DNA of 64,000 nt from positions 2,595,872-2,659,871 of the forward strand of contig JAKJHU010000056.1 of the NCBI GenBank assembly GCA_022316685.1, read 5' to 3'. The DNA is from Progne subis subis (taxonomy: Eukaryota > Chordata > Aves > Passeriformes > Hirundinidae). The notes beneath the pieces are model-generated. The model worked only from the letters and a program-made list of their open reading frames with translations. It was not told the DNA's origin and did not search any database. Positions 22,701 to 37,100 of the stretch are shown here, piece after piece (the first letter of the stretch is position 1; the number at the start of each line of letters is the position of its first letter). Position numbers and translations under genes: made by a program.

Positions 22701-25700
22701 ACAGCAAACTGGTCCCAGCAGCAGCAGAGACCAGCCTGAGCCTACCCTTACAGCCTCCCCAGTTACGGTGTTTGTAGAAATAAATAACATTACCCAGGAC
22801 TGATGCATCTAACACAGAATCACCCTGAGTCCCTCCCACCTCTCATCTGGTTTGTATCTGCAGTGAGAAATCTAACTGCTGCAGTCCAACAATCCTGGAT
22901 GAGTATGTCAAGTTAAAGCAAGTTGGAAGAAAAAGTAATTAGTTAGGCAAGCTCCATCTTAAAAGAACACTTTGGTTTTAATGAACGCTTAGTTCATATA
23001 TAATTATTATTTATGTAAAAGCCAAAAGGAGCCAAAATTCTAATTTTCTATGGGAAGTGAGTAAACTGTTCTGTAAGATGGCACTGAAACTGTGATTATT
23101 CAAATACTCTGTTTGTTCCCTTACCATGTAGGTGAAGTTTGGATGACAGGAGGTAAGAAGCAGTACTGTAGAATATCAAGTCAAAAACCTCACTAAAAAA
23201 ATTCACTGCATTTGACATTCAGTACTTTTGAGAACAAGCTATAAACAGGGTTGAAGAGCAGATGTTGCACTCCTCTGGTTACACTATGGAAAAAATGCTG
23301 GTACATGAAGTGCATAACTTAAGAGAGGCACAGGCTCAGGGATGAGGATGAGACATGCAACTGGACAACAGAGAAGGGATCAAACTTTTCCAGTTTCCGA
23401 AGTTGTTAGCTACAGGCAGTGTCTTGACTTGCACTGCATTTCAATTAGAATTGAAACTCTTAAAAATAGAGCAGCACTCAAACACATTTCCAGCTCAGAG
23501 CAAAGACCTGGTGCCTAAAAACACCATTCAAAGCAGTAAAACCTCTCACTTCTACAACAATAAACTCTACCATATTGAAGATGGATTTTCTGCCAAGTAG
23601 GTCAGTTTGTTTGATTCCAGCAATAATATTTGAGACTGCGTGGAACACAATGCTTCTCCATCCTCAGCTCATAGTTTCAGTGTATCCTATCAAGAAAACG
23701 AGTTCTTTGTAAACAGAAGCATGACTTGGTCTGGCACAAATTGTTACTGGCAACTCAAGCAGGATACTACAGATTACACTGTGGAAAATGTGGAATCAAT
23801 GAAAAATGTGGAATCAGTGAAAGGACTTTAGCGACACAATAAGTTTATGCTGAAAGAGTATTAGTGAAATTTTAATCTTGAGAACTCATCTTGGATGGTC
23901 ATAATTATTAAGAAAATAGAGCTGAATGGAGCTTGCCTGTGACAGAGTCGAGAGGCATCACTACACACAGAACTATGGACCTTGCAAACTGAAAGATTAA
24001 AAATGCTACCAAAAAACCCCATCTGCTACAGACCACAAAACTGTTTCTCAGTCTGAAGCAAGGAGAAAGTTTTCAGCACACTATCCACAGGCTAAGTGAA
24101 TCCCTAGGACAGTACAATCACTGTTTCCTTTCCCCTATTAGGTGTGTTCTTTCAGCTAAGCCAGAAAACACCACACTGCAGCACAGCACCTTGGTGAGTC
24201 CTTGCCTGAGGCTCCTGTGTACAGGTCCTGCCAGGTGTTCTTAAACCTGGGCTCTCCACTGCCTCACTTTGGGTACCTATCTGCTTGTCTAAGATTGTTC
24301 ACAAGCCTCCTTTTTTAGAGAAAGTACTACAAATAAAAAGCTGATGCTTGTTAAGAGACCAAGGTGGAAACCACAGAAGTGCTATTGAAACTCCAACACA
24401 ATTCTGACACAGGAACAAGTTGCTAAGAACTGCCAGGAATTAAACTGGACCAATTAGTGTTCTAGAAAGCTTTCCAAATGAATAATGTTGAAAAGAGCAA
24501 AGGCAAAAAGGAGCAAGGACTGACCAATCCAAAAATAGCACCATCATATCAAGCTGTGAAACTGTGAGATTTGGAGACTGTAAGAGGTCCTTTCCAGCTC
24601 TGTCAAGCAAATGGGTTACAGCAAACAGCTCAATGTGTGAAATACAAAAAAAAACCCCTCCATTACTAGCTGTCAGATAAATGTGTTACACAAAATCATG
24701 GAGCCTAGCAAGATACAAAATTGGAATTTAATTAAGTTGAACTAGAGCAAAAGCCTTCCAGTAACCTTGCTGCTGAGAGCCTGGGAATATGAAAAATGTA
24801 GGACCTTAGCTTTCATTCAAGTCCTATTTAAACTTCCTACTGGAGGTTAGCAGGGAAGCTGATAATTTTAAAAAGAGCATTTCTATTAAGTCTGCTGTCA
24901 AAGCTCTTGCCCAGCTGGATCAATATAGACACTTTGCCAGAAGTCAGGACAGATGATGAGTGATCTCATTGTCTGGGCAAGTCATCAAAGCTACCAGAGT
25001 ACTGTGAAAGATCTTTCCTATCACCTAAACACTGTCCTGATACAGAACATAAGAAATTGAACAAGGCAGGATCATGGACACTTTGAAATTTCAAGGAAGA
25101 AACAACAATAAAAACTTGGAATAAACTGATGAAGATTAAATACTGATGAAAACACTTTTGACCTATAGCCTTAACCCAGTCTGTCCTGTTTGTATTTTTA
25201 CCATAACTTGGTTTAACTGACTGAATGCTACCACAGAAAACATGCTCATTTCTTCACTTGGTGAGATCAAGACACCATGAGGCAACAACTGGAGTGGCTG
25301 AGAAAGAACGTGTCCTTTAGCTGCCAAACAAGGAACAGCACAGGTTGCAGAACTCTGAGTGATGTACATTGGTTCCAGTCAAAGGCACTTCTGTCCTCAC
25401 AGCACCCATTTATCAGTGAACTTTTTGGTATTTCCTTTAGGAGTGGAGCATTGCCTACTTAAGGCAGAGAATACTGACTTCTATTTCATGCAAGTTACTT
25501 AGCACCAACACCGAACTTTTAACTAAAAAACCCAGACCAAACAGAGTTTGGTAGTTTAGTATCTCCAGACACACAACATGTGCTTGCCTGTCTCTACTTC
25601 ACAACTGAAGATGAAAACCAAGAATGAAGAACTGTGAAATCTGTTCAACATTAAAGACCTTGCAAGCAGCGGCAGTTTATAACCAGACTATCCTTCCTCT

Positions 25701-28700
25701 GAGAAAGGAAAAGAGCCAACAGGCATGCTGCTTTACCTGCATTTTATGATAGCTTATTAAAGAGCCTGAAATGACCACTTTTCGTTGATTCAGAGGAAAA
25801 TATATGAAACACTTCAGCACTTACAAAAAGCTCATCAGCTGCCTTGAAAGTAGAAGGAAAGCATCAACTTCTCTTGTGCTTGAGACTGAAAATTCTCTTA
25901 ATCGCTCTCTTCAAACAAAAACTTCAGAAAATATTCAGCTGACCCAATAAAGATGCTGTACAGTATCAAAAAACCAACAGCTACTCAAGGATAAGCAGTA
26001 TTTGGACAAAGCAAGATGACCAGAGGAAGGGAGGAAATAACAGAAGATGACAAAGCCACACAAAGGCTGATGAGTCTCGCATGATTCCAGGTACGATGGA
26101 TCTGGACAGGGAACTGCAAGGACAAGAGGGATACCCTGGGACAACCTTCAGGGAGGACTATCTGTTGCAGCATGCCAAGAGAGGGTCTGCAGTCCAAAAG
26201 TCATCTTTTGCTGTTTTTATGATTATTTCTATGGTTAATCAGGACAATTCAATACAAGAAGTCAAAGGAATCTCAGTACTGTAAAAAGCTGCAAGGTGAA
26301 GGAATGATCCAGCAACTAACTGGGGACTTCATGTAAATGTACAGTGCCCTTGAGCTTCGTATTTACATCTGCCTTTGTATCTGATGCAAGAGCAATGAAC
26401 TCTACTTATTTCTGAAATGACCCTTTGTACTTTTACTTACACCTTTAAACAATGTAGTTTAACACTAATTTCTTGCACATTAGTCTGCAAAGTGTCTGTG
26501 ACATTTGGGTCTGAGAGGACATTTCTGAAAAAAACATTAATATTCACCCTCTTCTAAGGGAGAGAGATTAATTGAAATAATCACACATAGAATATAGCAG
26601 AGGTAGAAGCTAAACCCAGGAAATATTTAAGGAGAAGAACACAAACAGATTTTATTACCTTTTTATTGACGTGACTGAATAAACAAGAATGTAGCCATTG
26701 ATGTCTATGGAGTACGTCTGAGGAAATATGGAGTATTCATCCTGCAGAAGGAATATTGCATTTAAAAGTAAGGGTGCCACAGTTCAGACCTTGATGCCAT
26801 CAGATCACCCTCAGGTAAGCTGGTCATATCTCCAAGACATTTTGTATAGGTAGTACTTTCACAATTTTTTCATCGTAACATCACATGTGGCATCTTTACA
26901 AACGAAGAGAAAGTTAAAAGTCCATCTGTATACTCTACAATTTAATCTACAGCTTTTATGGTTTATTCCCTCTAAGACTATGGATGAGCAGAAGCTCTTC
27001 CCAATCCTCTTACCCTGCTTAATTATCTGTTTGTATTAGTAACATCCACTCTGTCCCACCACTAATTAGCAATTATGCCTCTTATCTTGCTGGTGATACA
27101 TTTCGAAATCTTAATTTCAACAGCTGATGACAGGATCTAGCAGTTTGTAATTTCAAGTGACACTGATCACATCTAAATTACCTAAGGAATCTGGTAGGAA
27201 GTAAATAATTGTGGCTAACTAATCTTATCAAATCCAAAAAATAAAGTTATTAGTTGCTTTATGACAACTACAAGTTTACATTATGGAATAAGTGTTTACA
27301 TGTATAAAAAGCAGACAAAACAATCAGAAACTTACTCAGTGAATTTATTACCCCTCTGGAAAAGGGACTGACCAAATAGGCAAACAAAACAGACTGACAT
27401 ACTGCAGGTAATGCAACACAAATACTATGAATCCAATGTCAAAAACCTGTTCTAACAGCTATTCCCAGGAAACATTTCCATTTTCACAAGAGCCATACTT
27501 CCTTAATGTATGAGTTGTCATATTGTTAAACCTATGCCTTTAAAGATGTTAATTTTAGCTGAAGATCAAATAACCTCTCTGTTATTGTCATGGCTGAACA
27601 GATGGAGCAGTGCAACCACACATCTTAAATCTAGACAGCCAAAAGGAATCAAACTTCCCTCACTGGCAGAAGAGGAAAAACTCTTTATAAATCAACTTCA
27701 CAGATCCAACCAAAAAAAAGTTTGAAAGAATAACACTTGGCAAAAGCTGCTCTCATTTGCCTTTATTGCTACAGACTGAGGGTACCCTCCCCCATCTTCT
27801 GTGAAATGCCAAAGTGCCACTCCAGTTGGATATGAAATCCCAAAGTCAACACAGAAGGGATCTGAGCTAAGTCTGGGTAAAAAAGGTGAAAGTGCAACTC
27901 TGTAGTGGCTTGACTTTACCTGGAATTTCCTAGGACTGCCCCAGCTGGAATTTGGTGTTAGGTATGATTTCCTTTTACACCCCTCCTCTGTGACCCTGCA
28001 TCAAGACTCCTGTTGAACTGAACTCCACAAACCTCAGTAAATAACCAGGAAAGTAAACAGGCACAGGACAGAGGAGGAATACCAAGAAAAATAAGTGCCA
28101 TAATCTCAACTGTTCCTAATTCACAACTTTATTTCTAGCTGGTTAGGAGATGGAAGGAAAGCTGCTATGCTCACTGCAATTTACAGGTCAAATTAAGAAT
28201 TTGTCAAGTGACTAAACAACGTTGCTACAACTTTTCAAGCCACAGCCAGGTTTTCAAAAGTACGTAACAAATCTGCAATACAATTCTTGCTGTGCTGCAT
28301 ACACATGAGGACTCCCCATGGACCAAGATAGAGTTAGAGAAATCTGTCCAAGCCACACCTTCCATAGCCCAACATCATCTCTCCCCTCCAACCCTGTGAG
28401 CCGGAAATCAAAGTTCAAATCGTTCCATGAAGAATTAAATCTGAAAATAGCCACAGCCTGGGAGAGAAGCTATTTAGGTCCCACAATACTGTATAACATT
28501 AAATCAATCCTCAGCAACAGAGGTATGTTAGTGGTGAGTCACGCTGCCTTCCCAGAAGGCAATTTCCTCCTCAAAGAGGAATTTTTCTTTTATCACTACG
28601 GAGCTGTAACACAAGTGCAGTTACAATGGCAGTGAGTGACACTGATGAGCTCATTCTGCTGCTCACACCCTCAGCCTGCCCCTCTCTCACTGTCTCCCCT

Positions 28701-31700
28701 GCAGAGCATTCCCCATCCAGCAATTCTGCCCCGGGATGTGTGGCCACTGCTGTGCTCAGACACCTCAGAGTGATTACACATGCTGCTGATGAGCACCAGG
28801 GGCTGACTCCATAGAAATACAGCATGGCTATTCCCCAGTCACAAAGCTCCCTTCCAAGAAAGCAATCAAACATACCTAGAAAGTTACAACCCCTCTGAAC
28901 AGTCTCCCAGCTATGAGCAGGAATCCTGCAGCTTTAAAGCATTAAATACTGGCAGCGTATTTTACAACGGTAACATTGTTTAACCCTACTCTTAGTTTGG
29001 AAAAGCTCAAAGGCATAGTATGACATCACAGAAGGCAGAAGCATGTAAAAAAAATAAATTAAAATAGAAATTTAGGATGAAAATACAGGGGTTTAGTGGT
29101 CTCTGATGAGTTTTTTTTTTCTTTTCCTTATAAAGACGCAGCACTCTCGTGCATGGGTTCAGCCAAGCAGCACTGTGTAATGAACACCTGTACCTGTGAA
29201 TAATGAACACTTGCTCTTCCCAAAGCTCCCCAGCACGCTGCAGGACACGTGCTCCCTGTCTCCTCTCTCCCTGTCATTACGTGGAGCTGGGACACACACG
29301 TGAACCAGCACATTAAAATGCAGACAAACTGCAGCGGTTTATTGGTAATTCAGTAAGTACCACCTACATGAATCTGTCTGCTCCCCATGACTGCTCCATG
29401 GATACAAGGCATGGTGGTGTAGCTGGAGCAGACAAATATGAAAAAGTCATGAAAACTTTCCCCATGGTTTACTGAACTGCTGTTTTTCATCTAAAGCAAG
29501 ACTGCTCATTTACTGTGTAAATATCACAAGCTACTGATGAATTTTTGGGACATCAGAGTTAAGGTAGTTTCCCCTCCCTTTTAGGCACTCATTCAATAGA
29601 TAGGAAAGAAAAAAAAAAAACAATGCAGTAACAAAACACAAACCAAAACCTTTAAATAAACACTACAGAAAAAGTTCTCTAGTGACTAAACAACAAGTCA
29701 GGATCATTTTTAAGTTAACTTTCACCTCTGAATGCACAGTCACTACCAACTTAGCTTAAAAGGAGTATGAATACCTGCTGTCATAACTTGGAAGAAAGAT
29801 TCCAAGAAAGAAGCTTACCTGGCCAGCAGTGTCAACCAGCTGAAGATGATATTCTTGGCCATTTACTGTGATCAGTTTTGTAAAAGCTAGAACAAACAAG
29901 AAATACATAAACAGGTCAGAATTACAAGGAAGAGATCAGAAGTCACTCATCTGTGCTATCATCAGCCAAGGCATGAAGAAAAAGAACTCCAGTTACAGGT
30001 TTTTAAGTACCAATAAAAGGCTAATCAGGTACTGTACTTTTCACTAGTCTGTTGCAGATAGCAAAACTCAGAAATGTAAGATTTCAAGTTTCAGATGATT
30101 CTCACACTGGATGCAGCAGTTTCTTCTCTGCTCTCCTTAAAGGAAAGAGGGAATAAGAGGAATAAAAAGGGGGGATTTAAAGGCATTTTTACAAGATCCA
30201 GACAACTGTAATTTGTGGTAACACAAGACACTTAAATTCAATTGGCATCAAAGCTAAGTTTGAACTTATTATAGGATCTTTTCCTTGTTTTTCAAGCAGT
30301 TTAGCAAGATCAATTTCCTAAATGTAAATGCCATGAAGAAAGTGATCTGGATTGAAAAAAAAGGAAAAAAAAATCTTTGGGGGCTAAAACACAGAACTCA
30401 TGATTATATTAAACCTAAATGATGACAATTAGCCAAGTTCACCACGTTGCTTTCACATCTGCTGTAGCTACCAGCCTATGCAGTCCCCAGTCACGAAGTA
30501 CATTCAGTCCCTAGAAGTGATGAGAATTGCTGCTCTTCCTTGGATTCACGAAATGCCAACACGCTGTGAGCCAAGGAATCTTACTCAGTGTTTGTGTTAT
30601 GCAACTGCAAAAGCAAACAGTGTCACAGCTCCTGCAGGAATAATGTCCCAACCAGAGCACACAAACCTGGCTCTGGAAGTCTCATATGCCTTTGAGACAC
30701 CACTGCTGGACAGTACTGATACACTGAGTAAAGTCTGTGTTATCCCCTAGTTAGGGTGCTTTTCCCAACTAGTAACAGTCCTCAGCAACCTCATCTGTCA
30801 CTGCAGTGATGAGCAGGGAAACAGAGTCAGATGAACAGGTCACTTAGGTGAGCTGAGTTGGCCAACAGTGTCCAAAGGTGCACAGCTGAACGTTCCTGAG
30901 CCCGCTGTGCAGTCCCTGCCCACGCCTGAAGTACATGGAGCTGGCCAGCTTTCCTCCTCCCAGCCAAAGCTTGTCCCTCTGTCAAGTCCCCACAATGTGA
31001 GCATTATCTTGAATAAGTGGGCTGAAATAGCTGAAACTGGAGGTTTCAACCCACCCTATAAATACAATCCTCAAAAAAAAGGAGGAATTCAAACAGCAAA
31101 GCCAAGCTAACAGTGTCTAAATCAACAGTGTAAAGTGTACCTATAGTTTCCATTACAAAAGCAGCAAATGGCATTTGAAATGGACAGACAGCTCCTGCCT
31201 TACCCTGGTTATCCCCTAAGAAAGCTGCTTTAGCACTTGTGCTGCCCTCAGATCAGTCTGGATGCTGTTGTTATTGCTGCACAAAAGTTTTAGGTTACGA
31301 TGGATCCACAATGTCTCTTTGCCTTGGATGAATGCTGCGATGGGGACAAACTGTTTGAACAGATGTTAGCAGGCAGTGTTGCTATATGCACTATCACTGC
31401 TTGGAGTCAGAGGGAAAACAGACTCCTCTGGAGACACACTGCATTTACAGGTGTGTGCAAGTAACAGCCTCTCCAGTCTCCTGACACTTCACATACACAT
31501 CAAAGCACTCTGCAGTCTAAGTACCTTCAAGGGCATCGTGAAGTTAATATTTAAAAAGGGACAGATGGCAGCTTTTTCAGACTATTCTAGAAGCTTAGAA
31601 GAGACACAGCAATGATATCATCATCATTACTGAAAGTAGAGTGTGACAGAAACAGGAGAAGGGAAACAGTGAAGGAGTCACCACAGCCTGGTGAGGAGAG

Positions 31701-34097
31701 CTGTTAGTGAAGTGCAGAGCCTTGCAGCACTAAGCACAGCCCACTTTGTGAAGACAAATCTGCTTTGGTGAAGTCACAACTAATAACTTCCATGTCCTTG
31801 CTGAAGATTTTTAAAAACATTCCTGGTTAAGAATTTGATTTTGTGAAAAACCTGGTCCCCTTGACCCAGCCAAAGTATTCACTTCCAATTCCATCACCTA
31901 TCATCCTGGGACTTCCGCTGTGTTTGTGCACAAGACAAACAACAATACAATCCCTGCACAATTTGGCTCTTCCTGGAAGGCCAAGGACATTTTTCAGCAG
32001 ACGTGACCTGACGTTAAATGATAGTGTGAGCATCTCCAAAACACTGCTCATCAACTGGAACACAGATTTTGTAACAGGACACTAACACCTTGCAACACGT
32101 AACTCCAGTGATCATCGCTACCTGAAGATCAAGTACACTGCAATCAGACCAGCATGAATGAAATGATTTGCATGTGCAACTGAATGACAGCTGCTGTGGA
32201 AACAAGCCACTATGATTAAACCCACCCCCCCAAACAGTAACAGGCAAAGAAATGCAGGCCTTTAGGTCAATAGCAGTAGCGAGGAAAGGTACAAGAGTGC
32301 TGTAACATCACTGCCATAATATGGCTGGTAGCTAAATACAACCACCTTGCAAGGGTTCCTTGGTTACCACCTCCTGCATCCCTTTCTGCTCGCCTGCATT
32401 CCAGAGTCAATGCCTGCCACTAATCTATCAGGACATCTTTCACAACACTGAGATGTGTGATGCAACAGATCTATTTTTGGTTTTCCTCAGAAGCATCACT
32501 TGCACCCTTTAGAAGGCTGCTCACCAGCAGCTCCTGAGAAGAAGCTCAGTTCACCCTTCCAGGGCAGTTGCTAAGGCATGTGTATGTGTAGAAGTTTAGC
32601 CTTGAAAATTCTCTGTCTGACTCATCTAAACCTACAGGTGCCCAGTCCATAACTAGCAGGGGTCCTCCAGCCCTCTGCCCCTTTCTAATATGCTTCTACT
32701 CATATTTGTATTGAAAAAACTTGGGATGGAGGTAGGAAGCAAGGGGGAAGATGTTCCTTTCCTTAGGGAGCTAGTGAGGCCATTTAGGGGAAAAAGGAAG
32801 ACCACAGAGCTGTGAAACAGTGCTAGAAGGTCTTCTAAAACAGCAACAAAAAGCAAAAATCAGCCAGGCAGGCTTTGGAGGACACGTTTGACACCTGGCC
32901 AGTCAAGTCTTCTACCTTGCAAACACAAGACACCCTTCAAAGATGTGAGTGTAGTTAAGTGCACATCTTCATTACCTGTTCCTTCTGACCTATCTGAGTT
33001 TCAAATTCAGGTTCTGGTGTCTATTCCTGTAAAACTGCTGTATTTTAATTTGCACTGGTCTTAGTTTATGTGAGCTGATCTGCCAGCCCAGTGGCCACAC
33101 AGACTCCTTGCACACACTCCTGTTCTCCAAGGATCTTTCTTCTCTTTCCAGCATTCCTGCAAGTAGTAGTTCCACTCGCTTCTCAACCTGGCTGTGTCAA
33201 GAACAGCCACCCATCGAGATGTCACTCCTGTTGGGACATTCAGACAGGTAAAGTCTCTTTCCCAAAGCAATTATTTCTCACCTCCACTGCTGCCACAAAA
33301 GGATACAAGTTACTCTTCCTGAGTAACTTGTTTACACACAAGTTTAGAAGAAGCAACTGAATGCAACATGCTCCTTGTATATGTAATATAAGCAAAGAAA
33401 ATGTAGCAGTGAAGCTGTCCTAACCTTCACAGACACTGAGCAAAACCTGATGCACCTCATTTTCCATTTATCGCTTCCAAAGGCAGATATTTCCACACTT
33501 TAAACCCAAAACTTCTAAAATATTAGCCCTTACTCCTATTGCTCAAGGCTTATAAACTAGACAACTTGTTCCTCCAAGAGTTTGACTACAGCTTGACTTA
33601 CATACAATTTAGCTTTGAAGTCAACATTTTGTGCAAGTTTTATTATTTGAGGACAAAAATTATAAAGACTGCACTACCATCAGTACTGCAGCTTTCTACC
33701 TTTTTTTCATTGCTGGTAGAATACTGTAATAAATTATCAACAACAATTTTCTGGAGACCAAACAGAAATCATAGAGGCCAGACTATCCTTTCCCATGTAT
33801 TCCTTTCATTTCCAAGTTTTGTTACATGTGTAGACCCAACAACCAGATGAAACTGAAAAGGTTTTACAACTTACTATAATGCCCTGGAAAAATGCAGTAT
33901 TCTCCAACACTGTCCCTAGCATAACAACCTGGACTTTTCAACCCTTTTTGCCAACATTGTCCAGAAATGTGAAATCACAAGCTAGGAGAAGTCTAAGAGT
34001 TGATCAAATACTTTGCATCTTATAACCCTACACAGAATCAGAAACAAAGAAGCTGGGAGTGTCCAAAGACTACATTGAAGAAAGATTTACTTCTAGG

Positions 34098-34154
<57 letters not shown>

Positions 34155-37100
34155 CTTAAGTCAAAAGAATTATTTTATACTTAACCCATCAAAACTAGCT
34201 TCACATGTGTCTTAAATTTTCAGTAAGTTTTAAATTTTAGTGTTAAATTAGAATGTATTCTCTTGTCTGTTCTTCACAGAAGCACTTTTAAAACATTATC
34301 TCTAACAGGCCTTCTGGGGCTTAAAGATGGGACAGACTTCTCACTGTTTTGAGCCCTAGGGCATCTCTTTTATCTTTTCAATCCTTACTTCCCAGCAACG
34401 TTTTCTGGTGTCAGAAGGACCCTTCAATTCTCTACCTTTCAGAATGAAAATTCCTCAGCCATGCCACAGATCACAAGACTTAGACCAAATGAATAATGTT
34501 ATTTGTTTTCCAAACAAGAAAGAAATCAAATGAAAAGTTAAAGCTTTTCAAGAAGCCCCCTCCCAGCAAGTCTTCATGGCCAGGACATGGTCAATGCTTA
34601 GAACTCAGATCAAGCAAACAGTGCAGACTAGGAGAGTCAAATAAGAGCAGAAATCATCTACAGTGTATTTTTGTATAGTTCAGAACTGCTAAAGTTGTGA
34701 GACAAATAACTACAAAGTTACAAACAGCAGCTACAGACAACAGGTAAAAGATGAAACAACACAGATCTTGTGTCAAAATCCTACAAGACACAGTATTTTG
34801 TAGAGACATTGACTCCGTGTCTCTCAATCTTTATGCATTCACATGTAGCTGCATAAAACTAAAAGATTACTTTAAATAATTTGCATTTATATGGCAAAGA
34901 CAGTGAAAAATAACCTGTCCCAAGTGACATTAAGATTTAAAACACAGAAACTTCAACCCCAGTATTTTGCTTTAATTCAAGACATACATGACTTATAATT
35001 CAAAGTAAAAAAGGATGATGCAGAGTGTTAGTATTAGTGAGATCTGTATAACAGCAAACATTCAGACCAAGGGTCAAATTATCCACTCCGACTTGCTAAA
35101 CCAAATTCAGAGTTTCTCAAAAAGTAGCATCTGAATTTTAGTTCTAAGCAATAAAATAATCCCAAGTAAAATATCCTGACAGCTACTGATTTGTAATTAT
35201 ATACCACATATATATATATATTCAAAAAAACCTTGCTCTGCTGATTGCTTCATTCAAACTTCCAGAGTACCACAGCAGGCTTAACATTCTACTGCAGAAG
35301 TTCAAAACACTAAAAATGTGTGCTACAGCACTGCATTTCAGAAGTCATTAAAATACAAGAACCCCAGGGCTACGATCATGAAACAACTTTTATTTGCCAC
35401 ATGACTAAAGTAAGCCAACATGATCAAGTTACTCAGCCCAGCACTGCAGTTGTTCAAGTACTTTATGGCCGCTGCTAGCTCAGAAAGAGGTGGCAGGATT
35501 GCAGTGAATGCCAGGTAACCTCTGAAATGACTTTTTGCTCTTGGCAGCATTCTTAGCATTAGTGTCTTTACTCACCTGCTATGCCACCTACTCACAAAGG
35601 TACTAAAGTTATTTAAAAAAAACCAAAAAAACAACAAAAACTGCTAAGAGAAAAAAAAAAAAACAACCCACGCTTGAGAAGTCAAATACCCAGTATTTGC
35701 AGCAAGCTGATTGTGTACCAGCCTTGTTATCCAGCTGCTGGAAAGGAGTAATTAAAAGATTATCATGTTATCATAGCCACATAGTCTACCTTCTAAGGTA
35801 GTGGTTTAATCCTGCTGGGTATTGCTGGCTTTCTGTTCATCTGGATATACTGGCCCTGTGTGAGGCTCTGGAATACTTGTGTTTGGTGGCACATTTTCAT
35901 ATAGTGTGATGTAAGGAATTTAAAGTGCCCCAAGTACATTAGGGGAAGCAGATGCTCAACAACACACATAAAATACAAGGAAGTGCCATTTTAGCCAGAT
36001 TCATTAGGTGTCCCCTCATTTAGTGTTAAGTTCAGCTGTTTGGAGAAACAGGCACACAGCTATTTCCATGCTGCAAAATGTAGCATTCATTTAAATTAAC
36101 ACCTGCATAACCCCAATGGCTTCTGATACAAGTTAGTTTGGTAGAGAAGAGGAGCTTGGCAGTTATTTACTTACTGTTCTCTATGGTTGGATCATATGAG
36201 TCAACAAACTGTCCTTCCACAAACTGGATCGTCAGTGAAGATTTTCCTGTAAAGCAAAGGAGAGAAAAACTTGGAATGAATCAAAGTCTTCAGGTTGTTA
36301 TCGCTTCACTGCTTATCAGTAGATACACTAATTTTCTATCTATCCAATATGAGCTCCGTGTGGTTCATTTAAACTATCTATACATGACAACTGACCTATT
36401 TTTCATTTAAGTGCCTATTTCTAGTAACTGGGTCTCCTGAACATATAAAAAGCAGTGCAAAAGCTATTTGGCATGTGTTCTGCTTTTGTCTTAACAGGGC
36501 ATAATTTAAATGACTCCTCCAGTTTAAAACAGGTCTAAAAGCAGCAGTGCACAATCCTCATAGAACTAAATTTAACAAACTGATATACTTGGAACATTTT
36601 TCTGTCAAGAAGCAAGTAAAATTCAAAATAATTTTCAGTAACCACAGAGAAAACTTGGACAGAATTAGCCAAATTTGGTTTTACTAGGAGACTGGACAGA
36701 TTTCCCATGACAAAAGGATGACCTCAAAATTCTTGAGACCAATACACTCTCCTATTAATCCTCCTACTGCCACACCACAACAGGCCAGTGGATGCTGTAT
36801 TTTAAGCAGTGACTGAGGTGGTATAATTGGATTTTTCTTTAAAGCAATTTAACTGCTACTTTAGCAGACAACATTCCCCATTTCACTTAAAGAGTAATGC
36901 AAAGCACTGAACTTAGTAGCAGACTGAAAAAAATTGAGAACTCATTTAGTCTTGAAAGATTTCACAAGATGATGAATCACACACAGTGACCATAAAAAGC
37001 ACCTTTAAAGCTCTGCAACTGAAGACTTCTCAAAGCATTACTGGAGCCTTAACACAATTTCCATTACAGCACATCATCTACATTTGGGAATCTCCTAGAT